From contig JANXTA010000015.1 in assembly GCA_025356395.1 (NCBI GenBank), positions 1 through 41,315 of the forward strand: 41,315 nucleotides of DNA, given 5' to 3'. Of this stretch, positions 6,989 to 15,964 are shown one piece after another. Below the pieces are notes generated by a model. It saw only the letters and a list, made by a program, of their open reading frames with translations, did not search any database and was not told where the DNA came from. The position numbers and the translations under genes were made by a program. Source of the DNA: Betaproteobacteria bacterium (GTDB lineage: Bacteria > Pseudomonadota > Gammaproteobacteria > Burkholderiales > Burkholderiaceae_D). Each line of letters opens with the position of its first letter. Position 1 is the stretch's first letter.

Positions 6989-8641
6989 TCAGGCGGCGGG
7001 ATGATCCTGCAGCGCCGCGACGACGATGCAGTTCTTGCCCGCCTGCTTGGCATGGCGCAAGGCGCGGTCGGCCCGGGTCATGACCTGCGACAGCGTCTCG
7101 TCCGGTTCGACCTGCGCGACACCCGCCGAGAAGGTGATGCCCGGCAGATGCGACGCCGCCGCGCTGAACTGGTCGGTCAGGGCGCGCTGCATCTTGACGA
7201 TCGCGAGTTCCGTCTCCTCGACCGAGAGGCCGGGGAACATCAACGCGAATTCCTCGCCGCCGTAGCGCGCGACGGTGTTCCGGGGCGACGCGCAGCGATG
7301 GAGCACTTCGACGACGCTGCAGAGCACTTCGTCGCCCACCGAGTGACCGTATTCTTCGTTGATGCGCTTGAAGTTGTCGACGTCGATCAGGGCGAGCGCC
7401 GGCAGCGCGCCGCCTTCCGCCCGGACCATCTCGGACTTGAAGGCATCCCCGAAGCCACGGCGATTCATGGCACGCGTCAGCGGATCGGTGCGGACCAGCA
7501 TGCTGGCCTCGCGCAGCTCGTTCTCGAGCGTGGCCGTGCGGTCCTGCAGGGTCCGGGCACGCGCCTCCGCATCCAGCAGCAACGCCCGCTCGGAAGCGAC
7601 ATTGGCCGACATCAGACGCGCGTCGGACACCAGTATCTGGGTCAGCGCGGACAGTTGGCCGAGGTCGTTGGTCCCGGCGATGCGCTCGGCCATGTCGACG
7701 ATCTTGTTCGAGAAGGTATCGGTCGAGGTCGCCAGCGTCGAGAGTCGTCCGAGCAGCGTCTCGGCCAGGTCGCGCACCGCCCGCTTGGTCTCGTCGAGGC
7801 TGTGCTTGATGGCGCCCTGGCGCACGATCAGCGCGCGCAGGCAACGCTCGGCTTCGTCCAGTTTCTTCTCGGTCAGCGGCGCCGTGAGGACGCGCCCGAT
7901 CTGTTCGATCTGGTTGCCGAGCAGCGCCGATTCGGGCGTGAGTTCGTCGATGTTCTTCAGCAGCAGAGCCAGCAGGCCCGCGAGGCGGTAGCTGATCATG
8001 CGTTCGGGCATCTCGCCCGGCACCGACAGCGGCGTGCGCGAACCGGGCGTGGCCGCCACGGCGTGGAGATGCGCCGCCGACGACTGCGGTAGCGGGAAAT
8101 CGCGCGGCTCGAATTGCGCGGCGGCCAGCGAATCGCTGTTGAAGAAATGCGAGGTCGGCTTGAAAGTCTGCGATCCGCTCGGCCGCTCGCCGTGCGGCTC
8201 TTCCGCTTCCCGCGTCGAACCGAAGATGTCGGTGCCGAGGAACTGGCTGACGTGATGGCCGGCTTCGGCGTTCGGGCCATTCCACGAGTCCATCAACCGG
8301 TTGAGACGGGCGAACAGTGCGTCGAGCGGTTCCAGCCGAGGAACCAGCGCGCGCTTGAGGCCTTCGCGCTTGCGGGTAACCGTGATGCCCGAATGATGCG
8401 AGTCGAGCTGCGTGAGCAGCCGCGAGATCAGGGCCGCGCTGGCCTTGCCTTCGACGCTGATCGCCGGCCCCGCCGTGCAGCCCGGATGATCGGGATGCGT
8501 CGCGGCGATCTCTTTATAGATGCGTGCGTAGGTTTCCGGCGTCGGGCTGATGCGCTCCTGGGCGATTCGGCGCAGGGTTTCGCGGGCAACGGCATTGACG
8601 GCCGTGGCGGAACGCGTGGTGGTGGTGGGCGAATTGGTCAT
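6989..8641 (-). CDS. Diguanylate cyclase with GGDEF domain
   Basis: This 550-residue protein makes cyclic di-GMP from two GTP. The N-terminal about 50 residues (ETLRRIAQERISPTPETYARIY) match a helical motif common at the start of betaproteobacterial diguanylate cyclases. A long, largely helical, probably coiled-coil region of unknown ligand follows (about 210-380). The GGDEF domain occupies about residues 385-545, with DPLTRAMNRRGF, LIDVDNFKRINEEYGHSVGDEVL and the active-site motif GGEEF at 461-465. The RxxD inhibitory site expected nine residues before the motif is replaced by SPRN. The enzyme should therefore be active but lack canonical product inhibition. I see no membrane segment, so it is probably cytoplasmic. 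It lies upstream of fliC on the same strand, but the fliC promoter separates them. Confidence 0.93.
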   Translation of the reverse strand: MTNSPTTTTRSATAVNAVARETLRRIAQERISPTPETYARIYKEIAATHPDHPGCTAGPAISVEGKASAALISRLLTQLDSHHSGITVTRKREGLKRALVPRLEPLDALFARLNRLMDSWNGPNAEAGHHVSQFLGTDIFGSTREAEEPHGERPSGSQTFKPTSHFFNSDSLAAAQFEPRDFPLPQSSAAHLHAVAATPGSRTPLSVPGEMPERMISYRLAGLLALLLKNIDELTPESALLGNQIEQIGRVLTAPLTEKKLDEAERCLRALIVRQGAIKHSLDETKRAVRDLAETLLGRLSTLATSTDTFSNKIVDMAERIAGTNDLGQLSALTQILVSDARLMSANVASERALLLDAEARARTLQDRTATLENELREASMLVRTDPLTRAMNRRGFGDAFKSEMVRAEGGALPALALIDVDNFKRINEEYGHSVGDEVLCSVVEVLHRCASPRNTVARYGGEEFALMFPGLSVEETELAIVKMQRALTDQFSAAASHLPGITFSAGVAQVEPDETLSQVMTRADRALRHAKQAGKNCIVVAALQDHPAA

Positions 8642-8970
8642 GGCTCAATGCGATGTCGAGGTGCCCGACCGGGGTCGATGTTGGGGTGGTGTCTGGGGAG
8701 TCATGGAAGTCGCATGCATCTGCCGGATCGGGTGTTGACGGGGTGACATCGCTTTGCTGCAAGGAAACGCCCCTGGCCGCTAGATCGCCGATGAAATACA
8801 TCCTGTTCGGAAGGGGATCGGCAGTTGCGTTTGTTTCTTGATCATCTCTTCGTCAAAAAGCGTCGACGCAAGAGAGAGATGCCGCCGGTATCAGCGTTTG
8901 TCCTACAGACTGGACTTTGGCATCATCTTTCGTTCATCGCCGGCAATGGTTCAAACGGTTGATAGCAAAG
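8642..8970. other. Intergenic region between the groEL terminator and the diguanylate cyclase
   Basis: About 330 bases hold no gene that I can support. This stretch must contain the promoter of the minus-strand diguanylate cyclase, but I could not find a convincing -35/-10 pair or a sigma-28 site. Short open frames on the plus strand here have no recognisable start signals or family resemblance. I see no tRNA or riboswitch fold by eye. Confidence 0.5.
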
Positions 8971-8996
8971 AAAAACCCCGCAGAAGCGGGGTTTTT
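8971..8996 (-). terminator. Rho-independent terminator of groESL
   Basis: An 11-bp perfect inverted repeat (8971-8981 and 8986-8996) with a four-base loop has a GC-rich core (CCCCGC/GCGGGG) and an A5/T5 border. On the minus strand the stem is followed by a T run about 40 bases past the groEL stop. The symmetric A and T tracts mean it could also stop plus-strand transcripts. Confidence 0.95.
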
Positions 8997-9036
8997 CGGA
9001 GCAGTGCCTCGACACTGTCGAGGCGGGATGCCGGAC

Positions 9037-10770
<1,734 letters not shown>

Positions 10771-11070
10771 TTACTTGGCGGCGCCTTCGACGACGGCCAT
10801 GATGTCTTCTTCGCGCATGACCATCAGGTCTTCGCCGTCGACCTTGACGGTCTGGCCCGAATACTTGCCGAAGAGGACGCGGTCGCCGACCTTGACGGCC
10901 AGGGCAGCGATGTCACCCTTGTCGTTGCGCTTGCCGGGACCGATGGCGAGAACTTCGCCCTGGTCAGGTTTCTCGGCCGCGTTGTCGGGGATGACGATGC
11001 CCGACGAGGTCTTGGTTTCCTGGTCGAGACGTTTGACGATCACGCGATCGTGCAACGGACGAAGATTCAT
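10771..11070 (-). CDS. groES: Co-chaperonin GroES (HSP10)
   Basis: This 99-residue protein begins with the conserved [14 protein letters not shown]. It has the mobile loop ([18 protein letters not shown]) that docks on GroEL, then the beta-barrel residues [11 protein letters not shown] and [14 protein letters not shown], and ends in the [12 protein letters not shown] segment. GroES forms the heptameric lid on the GroEL ring. The ATG has a strong GAGGAG site upstream. About 125 bases separate it from the promoter and operator, leaving a 5' leader of roughly 120 bases. Confidence 0.99.
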   Translation of the reverse strand: MNLRPLHDRVIVKRLDQETKTSSGIVIPDNAAEKPDQGEVLAIGPGKRNDKGDIAALAVKVGDRVLFGKYSGQTVKVDGEDLMVMREEDIMAVVEGAAK

Positions 11071-11175
11071 AGATACTCCTCTTGGAATTGATAAGTTGGA
11101 TCGAAGCGGATGGGCTCCGGTGTCCGAAGCCCAGTCGTTGCGAGCGGTCCCGCACGACCCTGCAAACCGGATCTG

Positions 11176-11202
11176 CTAGCACTCGACGACAACGAGTGCT
11201 GA
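11176..11202 (-). promoter_or_regulatory. CIRCE operator (HrcA binding site) of groESL
   Basis: An inverted repeat CTAGCACTC-N9-GAGTGCTGA occupies 11176-11202. It differs from the CIRCE consensus TTAGCACTC-N9-GAGTGCTAA at one position in each outer arm end. CIRCE is bound by the repressor HrcA, which is inactivated on heat shock when GroESL is titrated. The site directly abuts the -10 box, so HrcA should block initiation, and it is also within the transcribed leader. Confidence 0.95.
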
Positions 11203-11229
11203 TTATAAGGCCAAGTCAGCCGAATTCAA
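11202..11229 (-). promoter_or_regulatory. Promoter of groESL
   Basis: On the minus strand TTGAAT (11224-11229) and a perfect TATAAT (11202-11207) are separated by 16 bases. The predicted start falls within the adjoining CIRCE repeat. TTGAA also resembles the -35 of heat-shock sigma-32 promoters, but no CCCCAT-type -10 accompanies it. I therefore read it as a sigma-70 promoter under HrcA repression. Confidence 0.85.
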
Positions 11230-11325
11230 GGTGTTGCGCCGATGGGGCGGGCAGCGGTCCCTTATTATTCGACGTTCCTCACGATTCCCCAGCGCGTACC
11301 GCTTTTCCCTTGATCCGACGCTGAC

Positions 11326-12804
11326 ATGGCTTCGATGAAGCCGACATTCTTATTGGCCGTCGTGCTCGCGACGCTGTCGTGCACGGCTCTCGCGGCCGAC
11401 GACGAGTTGCCGCCGACGATCGCCGCGGCCTTCCTGCGCGCGCAGATCCCCGAGAGCGCCATCGGCCTCTACGTGCAGCGTGTCGGGGCTTCCGACCCGG
11501 GTCTGGGCGCCGACGAGGCCGCGCCGCGCCGCGCGCCCGGGCGTGCCGACATCCAGCCGCTGCTGTCGCTGCACGCCGAGCGGGCGCTCAATCCCGCGTC
11601 GACGATGAAGCTGGTCACGACCTATTCGGCGCTGGAGCTGCTCGGGCCGGCGTTCACTTGGAAGACGGTTCTCGCCACCAGTGCGCCGCAGGTCGGCACG
11701 GCCCTCGAAGGCGACCTCGTGCTGCGCGGCGCGGGCGATCCCAAGCTGGTGTTTGAGGGGTTGTGGCTGATGCTCAGGCAGTTGCGCAGCCGCGGCATCA
11801 GGTCGATCAAGGGAGACCTGGTCCTCGACCGCAGCCTGTTCGAGGTCCCGCCCTACGATCCCGGAGCCTTCGACGGCGAACCGAACAAGCCCTACAACGT
11901 CGGTCCGGACGCGCTGCTGGTCAACTTCAAGTCGGTGACCCTGCGCTTCCTCCCCGACGACGCGCGGCGCGAGGTGCGCGTCTCCATGGAGCCGGCGCTC
12001 GCCGATTTCAGCGTGGGCGCCATTTCGTATGCCGACGGGCCCTGCGGCGACTTGCGGGCGAAGGCCTTGCCTGACTTCACCCGCAGTGACCGGATCGCGT
12101 TCGGCGGAGTCTACGCAGCCGAATGCGGCGAGCAGACCTGGAACGTGTCGGTGCTCGACCATCGCCAGTACGACGGCGCACTGTTCAGGGCGTTGTGGAC
12201 CGACCTTGGCGGAACCCTTGCCGGAACGGTCCGTGACGGCGTGACACCGCCCGATGCGCAGGTCCTCGTCGAACACGAGTCGCCGAGCCTCTCGGAGGTG
12301 GTGCGCGACATCAACAAGTACAGCAACAACGTGATGGCGCGCGAGCTCTTCCTGTCCCTCGCGGCAGAGGTCGCGAAGATGCCCGCCAATGCCGATCGTG
12401 CGCAGCGTGTCGTGCGTGCCTTCTACGCTGCCAAGAACCTCGCGATGCCGGAGCTCGTGCTGGAGAACGGCTCCGGCCTGTCGCGCCGCGAGCGGATCAG
12501 CGCGGGGTCTATGGCGCGCGTCCTCCAGGCCGCCTGGGCGTCCCCGGTGATGCCGGAGTTCATCGCGTCGCTGCCGCTGGTTGGCTTCGACGGCACGATG
12601 CGCAAGCGGCTTAACCAGCGCTCGGTCGCGGGGCAGGCCCATGTCAAGACCGGCACTCTCGCCGATGCGCGCGCGGTGGCGGGTTATGTGCTGGCCGCCT
12701 CGGGCCGCTATTACGTGGTGGTGGCGTTCGTCAATCATCCGAACGCGAACCGTGCGCAGGCCGGGCAGGACGCCTTGCTGCAGTGGATCTACGAGCGCGG
12801 ATGA
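11326..12804 (+). CDS. dacB: D-alanyl-D-alanine carboxypeptidase/endopeptidase (PBP4, DacB family)
   Basis: This 492-residue periplasmic peptidoglycan hydrolase trims the terminal D-Ala of stem peptides and can cleave cross-links. A signal peptide covers about residues 1-23 (PTFLLAVVLATLSCTALA, then AADDE). The three penicillin-binding motifs are present: SxxK as STMK at 92-95, SxN as SNN at 333-335 and KTG at 441-443. The long insertion between SxxK and SxN is the class C PBP4 hallmark. The gene is divergent from groESL. An alternative start at the fourth residue (11335) would still keep the signal peptide. No strong Shine-Dalgarno sequence precedes either start. The downstream gene is 132 bases away and probably has its own promoter. 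Confidence 0.95.
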   Translation: MASMKPTFLLAVVLATLSCTALAADDELPPTIAAAFLRAQIPESAIGLYVQRVGASDPGLGADEAAPRRAPGRADIQPLLSLHAERALNPASTMKLVTTYSALELLGPAFTWKTVLATSAPQVGTALEGDLVLRGAGDPKLVFEGLWLMLRQLRSRGIRSIKGDLVLDRSLFEVPPYDPGAFDGEPNKPYNVGPDALLVNFKSVTLRFLPDDARREVRVSMEPALADFSVGAISYADGPCGDLRAKALPDFTRSDRIAFGGVYAAECGEQTWNVSVLDHRQYDGALFRALWTDLGGTLAGTVRDGVTPPDAQVLVEHESPSLSEVVRDINKYSNNVMARELFLSLAAEVAKMPANADRAQRVVRAFYAAKNLAMPELVLENGSGLSRRERISAGSMARVLQAAWASPVMPEFIASLPLVGFDGTMRKRLNQRSVAGQAHVKTGTLADARAVAGYVLAASGRYYVVVAFVNHPNANRAQAGQDALLQWIYERG

Positions 12805-12891
12805 ACACCGGGTTTTGGGCATCCGTCCGACAAACCCGACGGCCGGCTTCCCACAACGTGTCGGCGGATTGCTCGCTAGACTACGGATGTC

Positions 12892-12911
12892 TGCAGGTAG
12901 ACTCGCCTGCA
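12892..12911. repeat. Short inverted repeat upstream of the DUF883 gene
   Basis: TGCAGG-N8-CCTGCA forms a perfect six-base dyad 25 bases before the start codon at 12937. It lies just downstream of a TAGACT sequence that could act as a -10 box. It might be an operator or a leader hairpin. The evidence is symmetry and position only. Confidence 0.35.
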
Positions 12912-12936
12912 ACGCCAATCCACCGGAGGAACCGAG

Positions 12937-13281
12937 ATGACGACATACGAAGACGACCGTTTCAATGCCCAGAAAGACAAGATGGTCCAGCACAAGGACA
13001 AGATCGTTTCCGAACTGAAGTCCGGTGTGGACGACGCGGAAGGATTCCTGCGCGCAGCAGCTTCGTCCACGGGCGAGAAAGCTGCCGAACTTCGCGAGAA
13101 GGCAACCGCGGCCCTCAAGCGCGCCTCCGATTCGCTCAGCGATCTGCAGGCCACAGTGGTCGAAAAGGGCCGTGACGCGGCCATCATGACCGACGACTAC
13201 GTGCACGAAAATCCGTGGCAGGCCATCGGCATCGGCGCGGCCATCGGCTTCCTAGTCGGTGTCGTCGTCGCCCGCCGCTGA
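12937..13281 (+). CDS. DUF883 / ElaB-YqjD family membrane-anchored protein
   Basis: This 114-residue protein has a long charged amphipathic helix (about residues 5-88) and a C-terminal anchor beginning HENPWQAIGIGAAIGFLVGVVVARR. That tail is the diagnostic feature of the YqjD/ElaB/YgaM family. In E. coli, YqjD is an inner-membrane protein that binds stationary-phase ribosomes through its N-terminus. A strong GGAGG site lies just before the ATG. It is followed by a YqjE-like and a YqjK-like gene, the same order as yqjD-yqjE-yqjK in enterobacteria, so the trio is probably a stress- or stationary-phase-related operon. The function in this organism is inferred from the family only. Confidence 0.9.
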   Translation: MTTYEDDRFNAQKDKMVQHKDKIVSELKSGVDDAEGFLRAAASSTGEKAAELREKATAALKRASDSLSDLQATVVEKGRDAAIMTDDYVHENPWQAIGIGAAIGFLVGVVVARR

Positions 13282-13328
13282 GTTTTCCAGCTGGTTCCAT
13301 CCGGGGCTTGCGAGCCTTGGTTCGTTTG

Positions 13329-13367
13329 TCGCGACGCGTGTCCGCATATCGGCGGATCGTGTCGCGA
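13329..13367 (+). repeat. Long imperfect stem-loop between the yqjD-like and yqjE-like genes
   Basis: Arms 13329-13345 and 13352-13367 can form a stem of about 15 pairs: seven outer pairs (TCGCGAC/GTCGCGA), three pairs including one G-T wobble, a small bulge, then five pairs (TCCGC/GCGGA) closing a six-base loop. No T tract follows on either strand. It may be an RNA-processing or stability element that sets different expression levels within the operon, a weak terminator, or a protein-binding site. Confidence 0.6.
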
Positions 13368-13396
13368 ACGATCCATGAAGCAATGAGTTCAAGACC

Positions 13397-13975
13397 ATGA
13401 TCTTTGGCGCCAGTCGGCCCCGACGTCCTCGCAGTGCATCCCGCTCCAGCCGCAGGCCGCCAGATGAAATCGTCGCCGCGGAAGACCTGCCGCCGAAGTT
13501 GATCCCGTCGCTTCGCTTGCTGGTGTCCACCGCCGTCTCCCTCGCGCACACGCGCCTTTCTTTGGCCGGTATCGAACTCGAAGAAGAGGTGCAACGGCTG
13601 CTCGGCGCCGCCGCACTCGCATTCCTGGCACTGTTGCTCGTGTCGCTGGCGCTGGTCGTCGGCACCTTCACCATCGTGCTCGCCGTCGCACCCGAGTATC
13701 GCGTTGCGACCATGGGCGGCATCACCTCGGTGTACTTGATCGGGGCGATCTTCATCGTCCTCATGATCAAGGGCGTCTTTTCCAATCGGCCCCCGATTTT
13801 TGGCGCGACACTGGCCGAACTCGAGAAGGACAAAGAAACGCTGTCGCAGATGTCTCGCGCACACGAAGCTGCCGAGGAAGCGCGCGATCGCGAGCAGGCC
13901 CGGCGTCGTGAAGAGGATACGTTCGCGCCGATGCGCCCCGCGACCCGCAGGACGACGACCGAGGGGGTTCTTTGA
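13397..13975 (+). CDS. Phage-holin-superfamily membrane protein (YqjE-like)
   Basis: This 192-residue inner-membrane protein has a basic N-terminal tail and the family segment LRLLVSTAVSLAHTRLSLAGIELEEEVQRL (about 42-70). Two transmembrane helices follow (about 72-95 and 105-126), and the C-terminal tail is charged and Glu/Arg-rich. The helix-TM-TM layout and the ELEEE motif match the YqjE/holin-like family found in most proteobacteria. Despite the family name there is no phage context here and no lysis function need be assumed. The gene lies 115 bases after the DUF883 gene, with a large hairpin in the gap, and its stop codon overlaps the next start by one base. Confidence 0.85.
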   Translation: MIFGASRPRRPRSASRSSRRPPDEIVAAEDLPPKLIPSLRLLVSTAVSLAHTRLSLAGIELEEEVQRLLGAAALAFLALLLVSLALVVGTFTIVLAVAPEYRVATMGGITSVYLIGAIFIVLMIKGVFSNRPPIFGATLAELEKDKETLSQMSRAHEAAEEARDREQARRREEDTFAPMRPATRRTTTEGVL

Positions 13976-14346
13976 TGGCGCATTCGCAGGTTCCGTTGAA
14001 ACTGCGCAAGCAGATGTTGTTGATGCGCGCGGCGGTGGAGCGCGTGGAACTGGCGCACCACGTACTTGACGTGCGTCGGGCCGCGACGATCTCCGCGATC
14101 GTGCGCAATGCGATGCCGGGTGATCGCACGCGCAGCATCGCGTCGCGCGCCTTCGAAGTCATCAAGCGCTATCCGTTCGTGACGTCCGCGACGTCGCTGA
14201 TCGCCGCCCGCTTCAAGTTCCCGATCCTCGCCGCTGCGACCAAGTGGGGCGGCGGCGCCGCCCTCGGCTACAAGATCTGGGATCTCTGGCAGAAGAATCG
14301 CGAAAGCAGCACTTCGCAGTCCCGCGCTCGCCGTCCGGGCCGCTGA
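13975..14346 (+). CDS. YqjK-like hypothetical protein
   Basis: This 123-residue basic protein has an N-terminal helix rich in Arg and Leu (LRKQMLLMRAAVERVELAHHVLDVRR). Its more hydrophobic C-terminal half (FPILAAATKWGGGAALGYKIWDLW) could associate with the membrane. The third position after yqjD- and yqjE-like genes, the size and the Leu/Arg helix suggest the YqjK family, but I see no signature residue that proves it. The ATG at 13975 overlaps the previous TGA as TGATG, indicating translational coupling. A TTG three bases earlier could also serve as start. Confidence 0.7.
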   Translation: MAHSQVPLKLRKQMLLMRAAVERVELAHHVLDVRRAATISAIVRNAMPGDRTRSIASRAFEVIKRYPFVTSATSLIAARFKFPILAAATKWGGGAALGYKIWDLWQKNRESSTSQSRARRPGR

Positions 14347-14356
14347 AGCTCGCGCC

Positions 14357-15154
14357 ATGCGTCTGAGCGACAAGCTGGCGATCACGCTGCTTGTCGTGCT
14401 GTCCGTTGGACAGTCGTGGGCTGCCGAGGACGATGGTAAGCCCGACGCGGTTCCCTACCGACCGACTGTTTCGACCCCCGCCACGCTGACCGCTGCCGGC
14501 TGGCTCGAAAGCGAGTTCGGCGGGCTCTACCTGCAGCACCGACACGTCGAAGATGGCGGCGATCGGCGCACCAGCCTGCCTTACACGTTGAAGTACGCCT
14601 TCACCGACGACTGGGGCGTGCGCATCGGCGGCGAAGCCCTCGCGCATGTCAACCATGGCGATGGCAGTCGCGACACCGGGTTCGGCGACACCTCCCTGGT
14701 GGCGAAGCGACGCTTCGCCGTCAACCCGTCGTCGGCTTTCGGCCTGGAAGTCGGCACGACCTTCCCGACCGCCAGACCCGCTCTGCAGACCGGCAGCGGC
14801 AAGACGGATTGGTCGCTCAACGGCATCTACAGCGCGGACATCGGCGCCTGGCATGGCGACGTCAACCTGCTGAACACGCGACTGGGAACGCGGATCAATG
14901 GCCAGTCGCGACTGCAGACTCTCGGCGCCTTCGCGATTTCGCGACCGATTTCCGAGCGTTGGACGCTCGCCGGCGAACTCTCTGGCGTCCGTCAGCACGG
15001 GGCGCCCGGCACCTCCCAATTCCTGTCCGCGGCGAGCTTCGCGTTACGCCGCGACATCGTGTTCGACGTGGGCGCTGCGCATGGCCTCAACCGCGCGTCA
15101 CCGACCTGGCAGGCCTTCACCGGCGTGACCATGGTCCTCGGCCGTATCGACTGA
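14357..15154 (+). CDS. Outer-membrane beta-barrel protein, MetA-pathway/transporter-like
   Basis: This 265-residue protein has a signal peptide (about residues 1-22, ending SVGQSWA). The rest is an alternating-strand pattern ending in an aromatic-poor but hydrophobic final strand (TGVTMVLGRID). Segments such as LPYTLKYAFTDDWGVRIGGE, GFGDTSLVAKRRF, FGLEVGTTFPTA and LNGIYSADIGAWHGDVNL fit the putative outer-membrane transporter family often labelled the phenol MetA degradation pathway (PF13557). The substrate is unknown. It lies 10 bases after the YqjK-like gene and may share its transcript. Its last 57 bases overlap the end of otsB on the opposite strand. Confidence 0.75.
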   Translation: MRLSDKLAITLLVVLSVGQSWAAEDDGKPDAVPYRPTVSTPATLTAAGWLESEFGGLYLQHRHVEDGGDRRTSLPYTLKYAFTDDWGVRIGGEALAHVNHGDGSRDTGFGDTSLVAKRRFAVNPSSAFGLEVGTTFPTARPALQTGSGKTDWSLNGIYSADIGAWHGDVNLLNTRLGTRINGQSRLQTLGAFAISRPISERWTLAGELSGVRQHGAPGTSQFLSAASFALRRDIVFDVGAAHGLNRASPTWQAFTGVTMVLGRID

Positions 15155-15964
15155 CGGTTGCCGGGTCGCAGCCGCTTCGACGTGGGCGAGCAGATGTTGC
15201 AGGCAGCGATCGATGTCGCCCTGAGTGGCGATGAAATAGCGCGCCGAACTGCCTTCGCTCAGGCCCACGCGAACGGTCATCCAGGATGCTGGCGCGTTCT
15301 CGAACGCCGCCTCGTCGGTCAGGTCGTCACCGATGAAGAAAGCGCCATCGCATTGTTCGAACTGCACCAGCGAGCGCAGCGCGCTCCCCTTGTCCGGCGC
15401 GCCCTCGGGCAGCAGGTTGAACACGCACTTGCCGCCGATGATCCTGGGAGCAGGCTCCAGTCGTCCGATCGCGGCGTGGATGACGCGTATCGCCGCCTCC
15501 TGATTCTCGGCCAGCCGGTGATGGACCGACAGCGAGTAGCTCTTCGGCTCGATGAAGATGCCGGGGACGTCGGCCTGCGCGGCGATGGCCGCCGGCCACT
15601 GCGCGAGCCAGCCTTGGACCACTTCGCGATGGGCGGCGTTGCCGCCGCGCGCGCCGAGCGAGTCCGCCAGCGAATGATGAAGACGATCGGGCACGCCCTC
15701 GGCCCCGTGATTGCCGACCAGATGCAGCGGCGTGAATGCGATGCGCCGCCGTATGTCGTCGACCGCGCGACCCGTCAGGATCACCGTCGGGACGAGCGTG
15801 CCCAATCGCGACAGCAGGGACACGGTCGACGCTGCGGCGGCCGCGTAGTCGGGCAGCTCGACGATCGGTGCGAGCGTGCCATCGAAGTCGAAGGCATACA
15901 ACGTCTTGGCGTGCGCGATGCGCTCCAGCGCCGCGACTCCTTCGGCACTGAACAGGTCGATCAC
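15098..15964 (-). CDS. otsB: Trehalose-6-phosphate phosphatase
   Basis: This 288-residue HAD-superfamily enzyme removes phosphate from trehalose-6-phosphate to give trehalose. Motif I is DFDGTLAPI, with the nucleophile and acid aspartates at residues 26 and 28. LTGR forms motif II, and GDDLTDEAAF near residue 220 is the metal-binding motif. VGNHGAEG and the cap-domain pattern SYSLSVHHR are typical of OtsB. The start codon overlaps the otsA stop as ATGA, so the two enzymes are translationally coupled. The 3' end runs 57 bases into the oppositely oriented outer-membrane protein gene. Confidence 0.96.
   Translation of the reverse strand: MIDLFSAEGVAALERIAHAKTLYAFDFDGTLAPIVELPDYAAAAASTVSLLSRLGTLVPTVILTGRAVDDIRRRIAFTPLHLVGNHGAEGVPDRLHHSLADSLGARGGNAAHREVVQGWLAQWPAAIAAQADVPGIFIEPKSYSLSVHHRLAENQEAAIRVIHAAIGRLEPAPRIIGGKCVFNLLPEGAPDKGSALRSLVQFEQCDGAFFIGDDLTDEAAFENAPASWMTVRVGLSEGSSARYFIATQGDIDRCLQHLLAHVEAAATRQPSVDTAEDHGHAGEGLPGR

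Noticed and set aside
12809..12838. A CGGGTTT/AAACCCG inverted repeat after dacB as a terminator
   Set aside because: Seven pairs with a 16-base loop and no following T tract is too weak to call.
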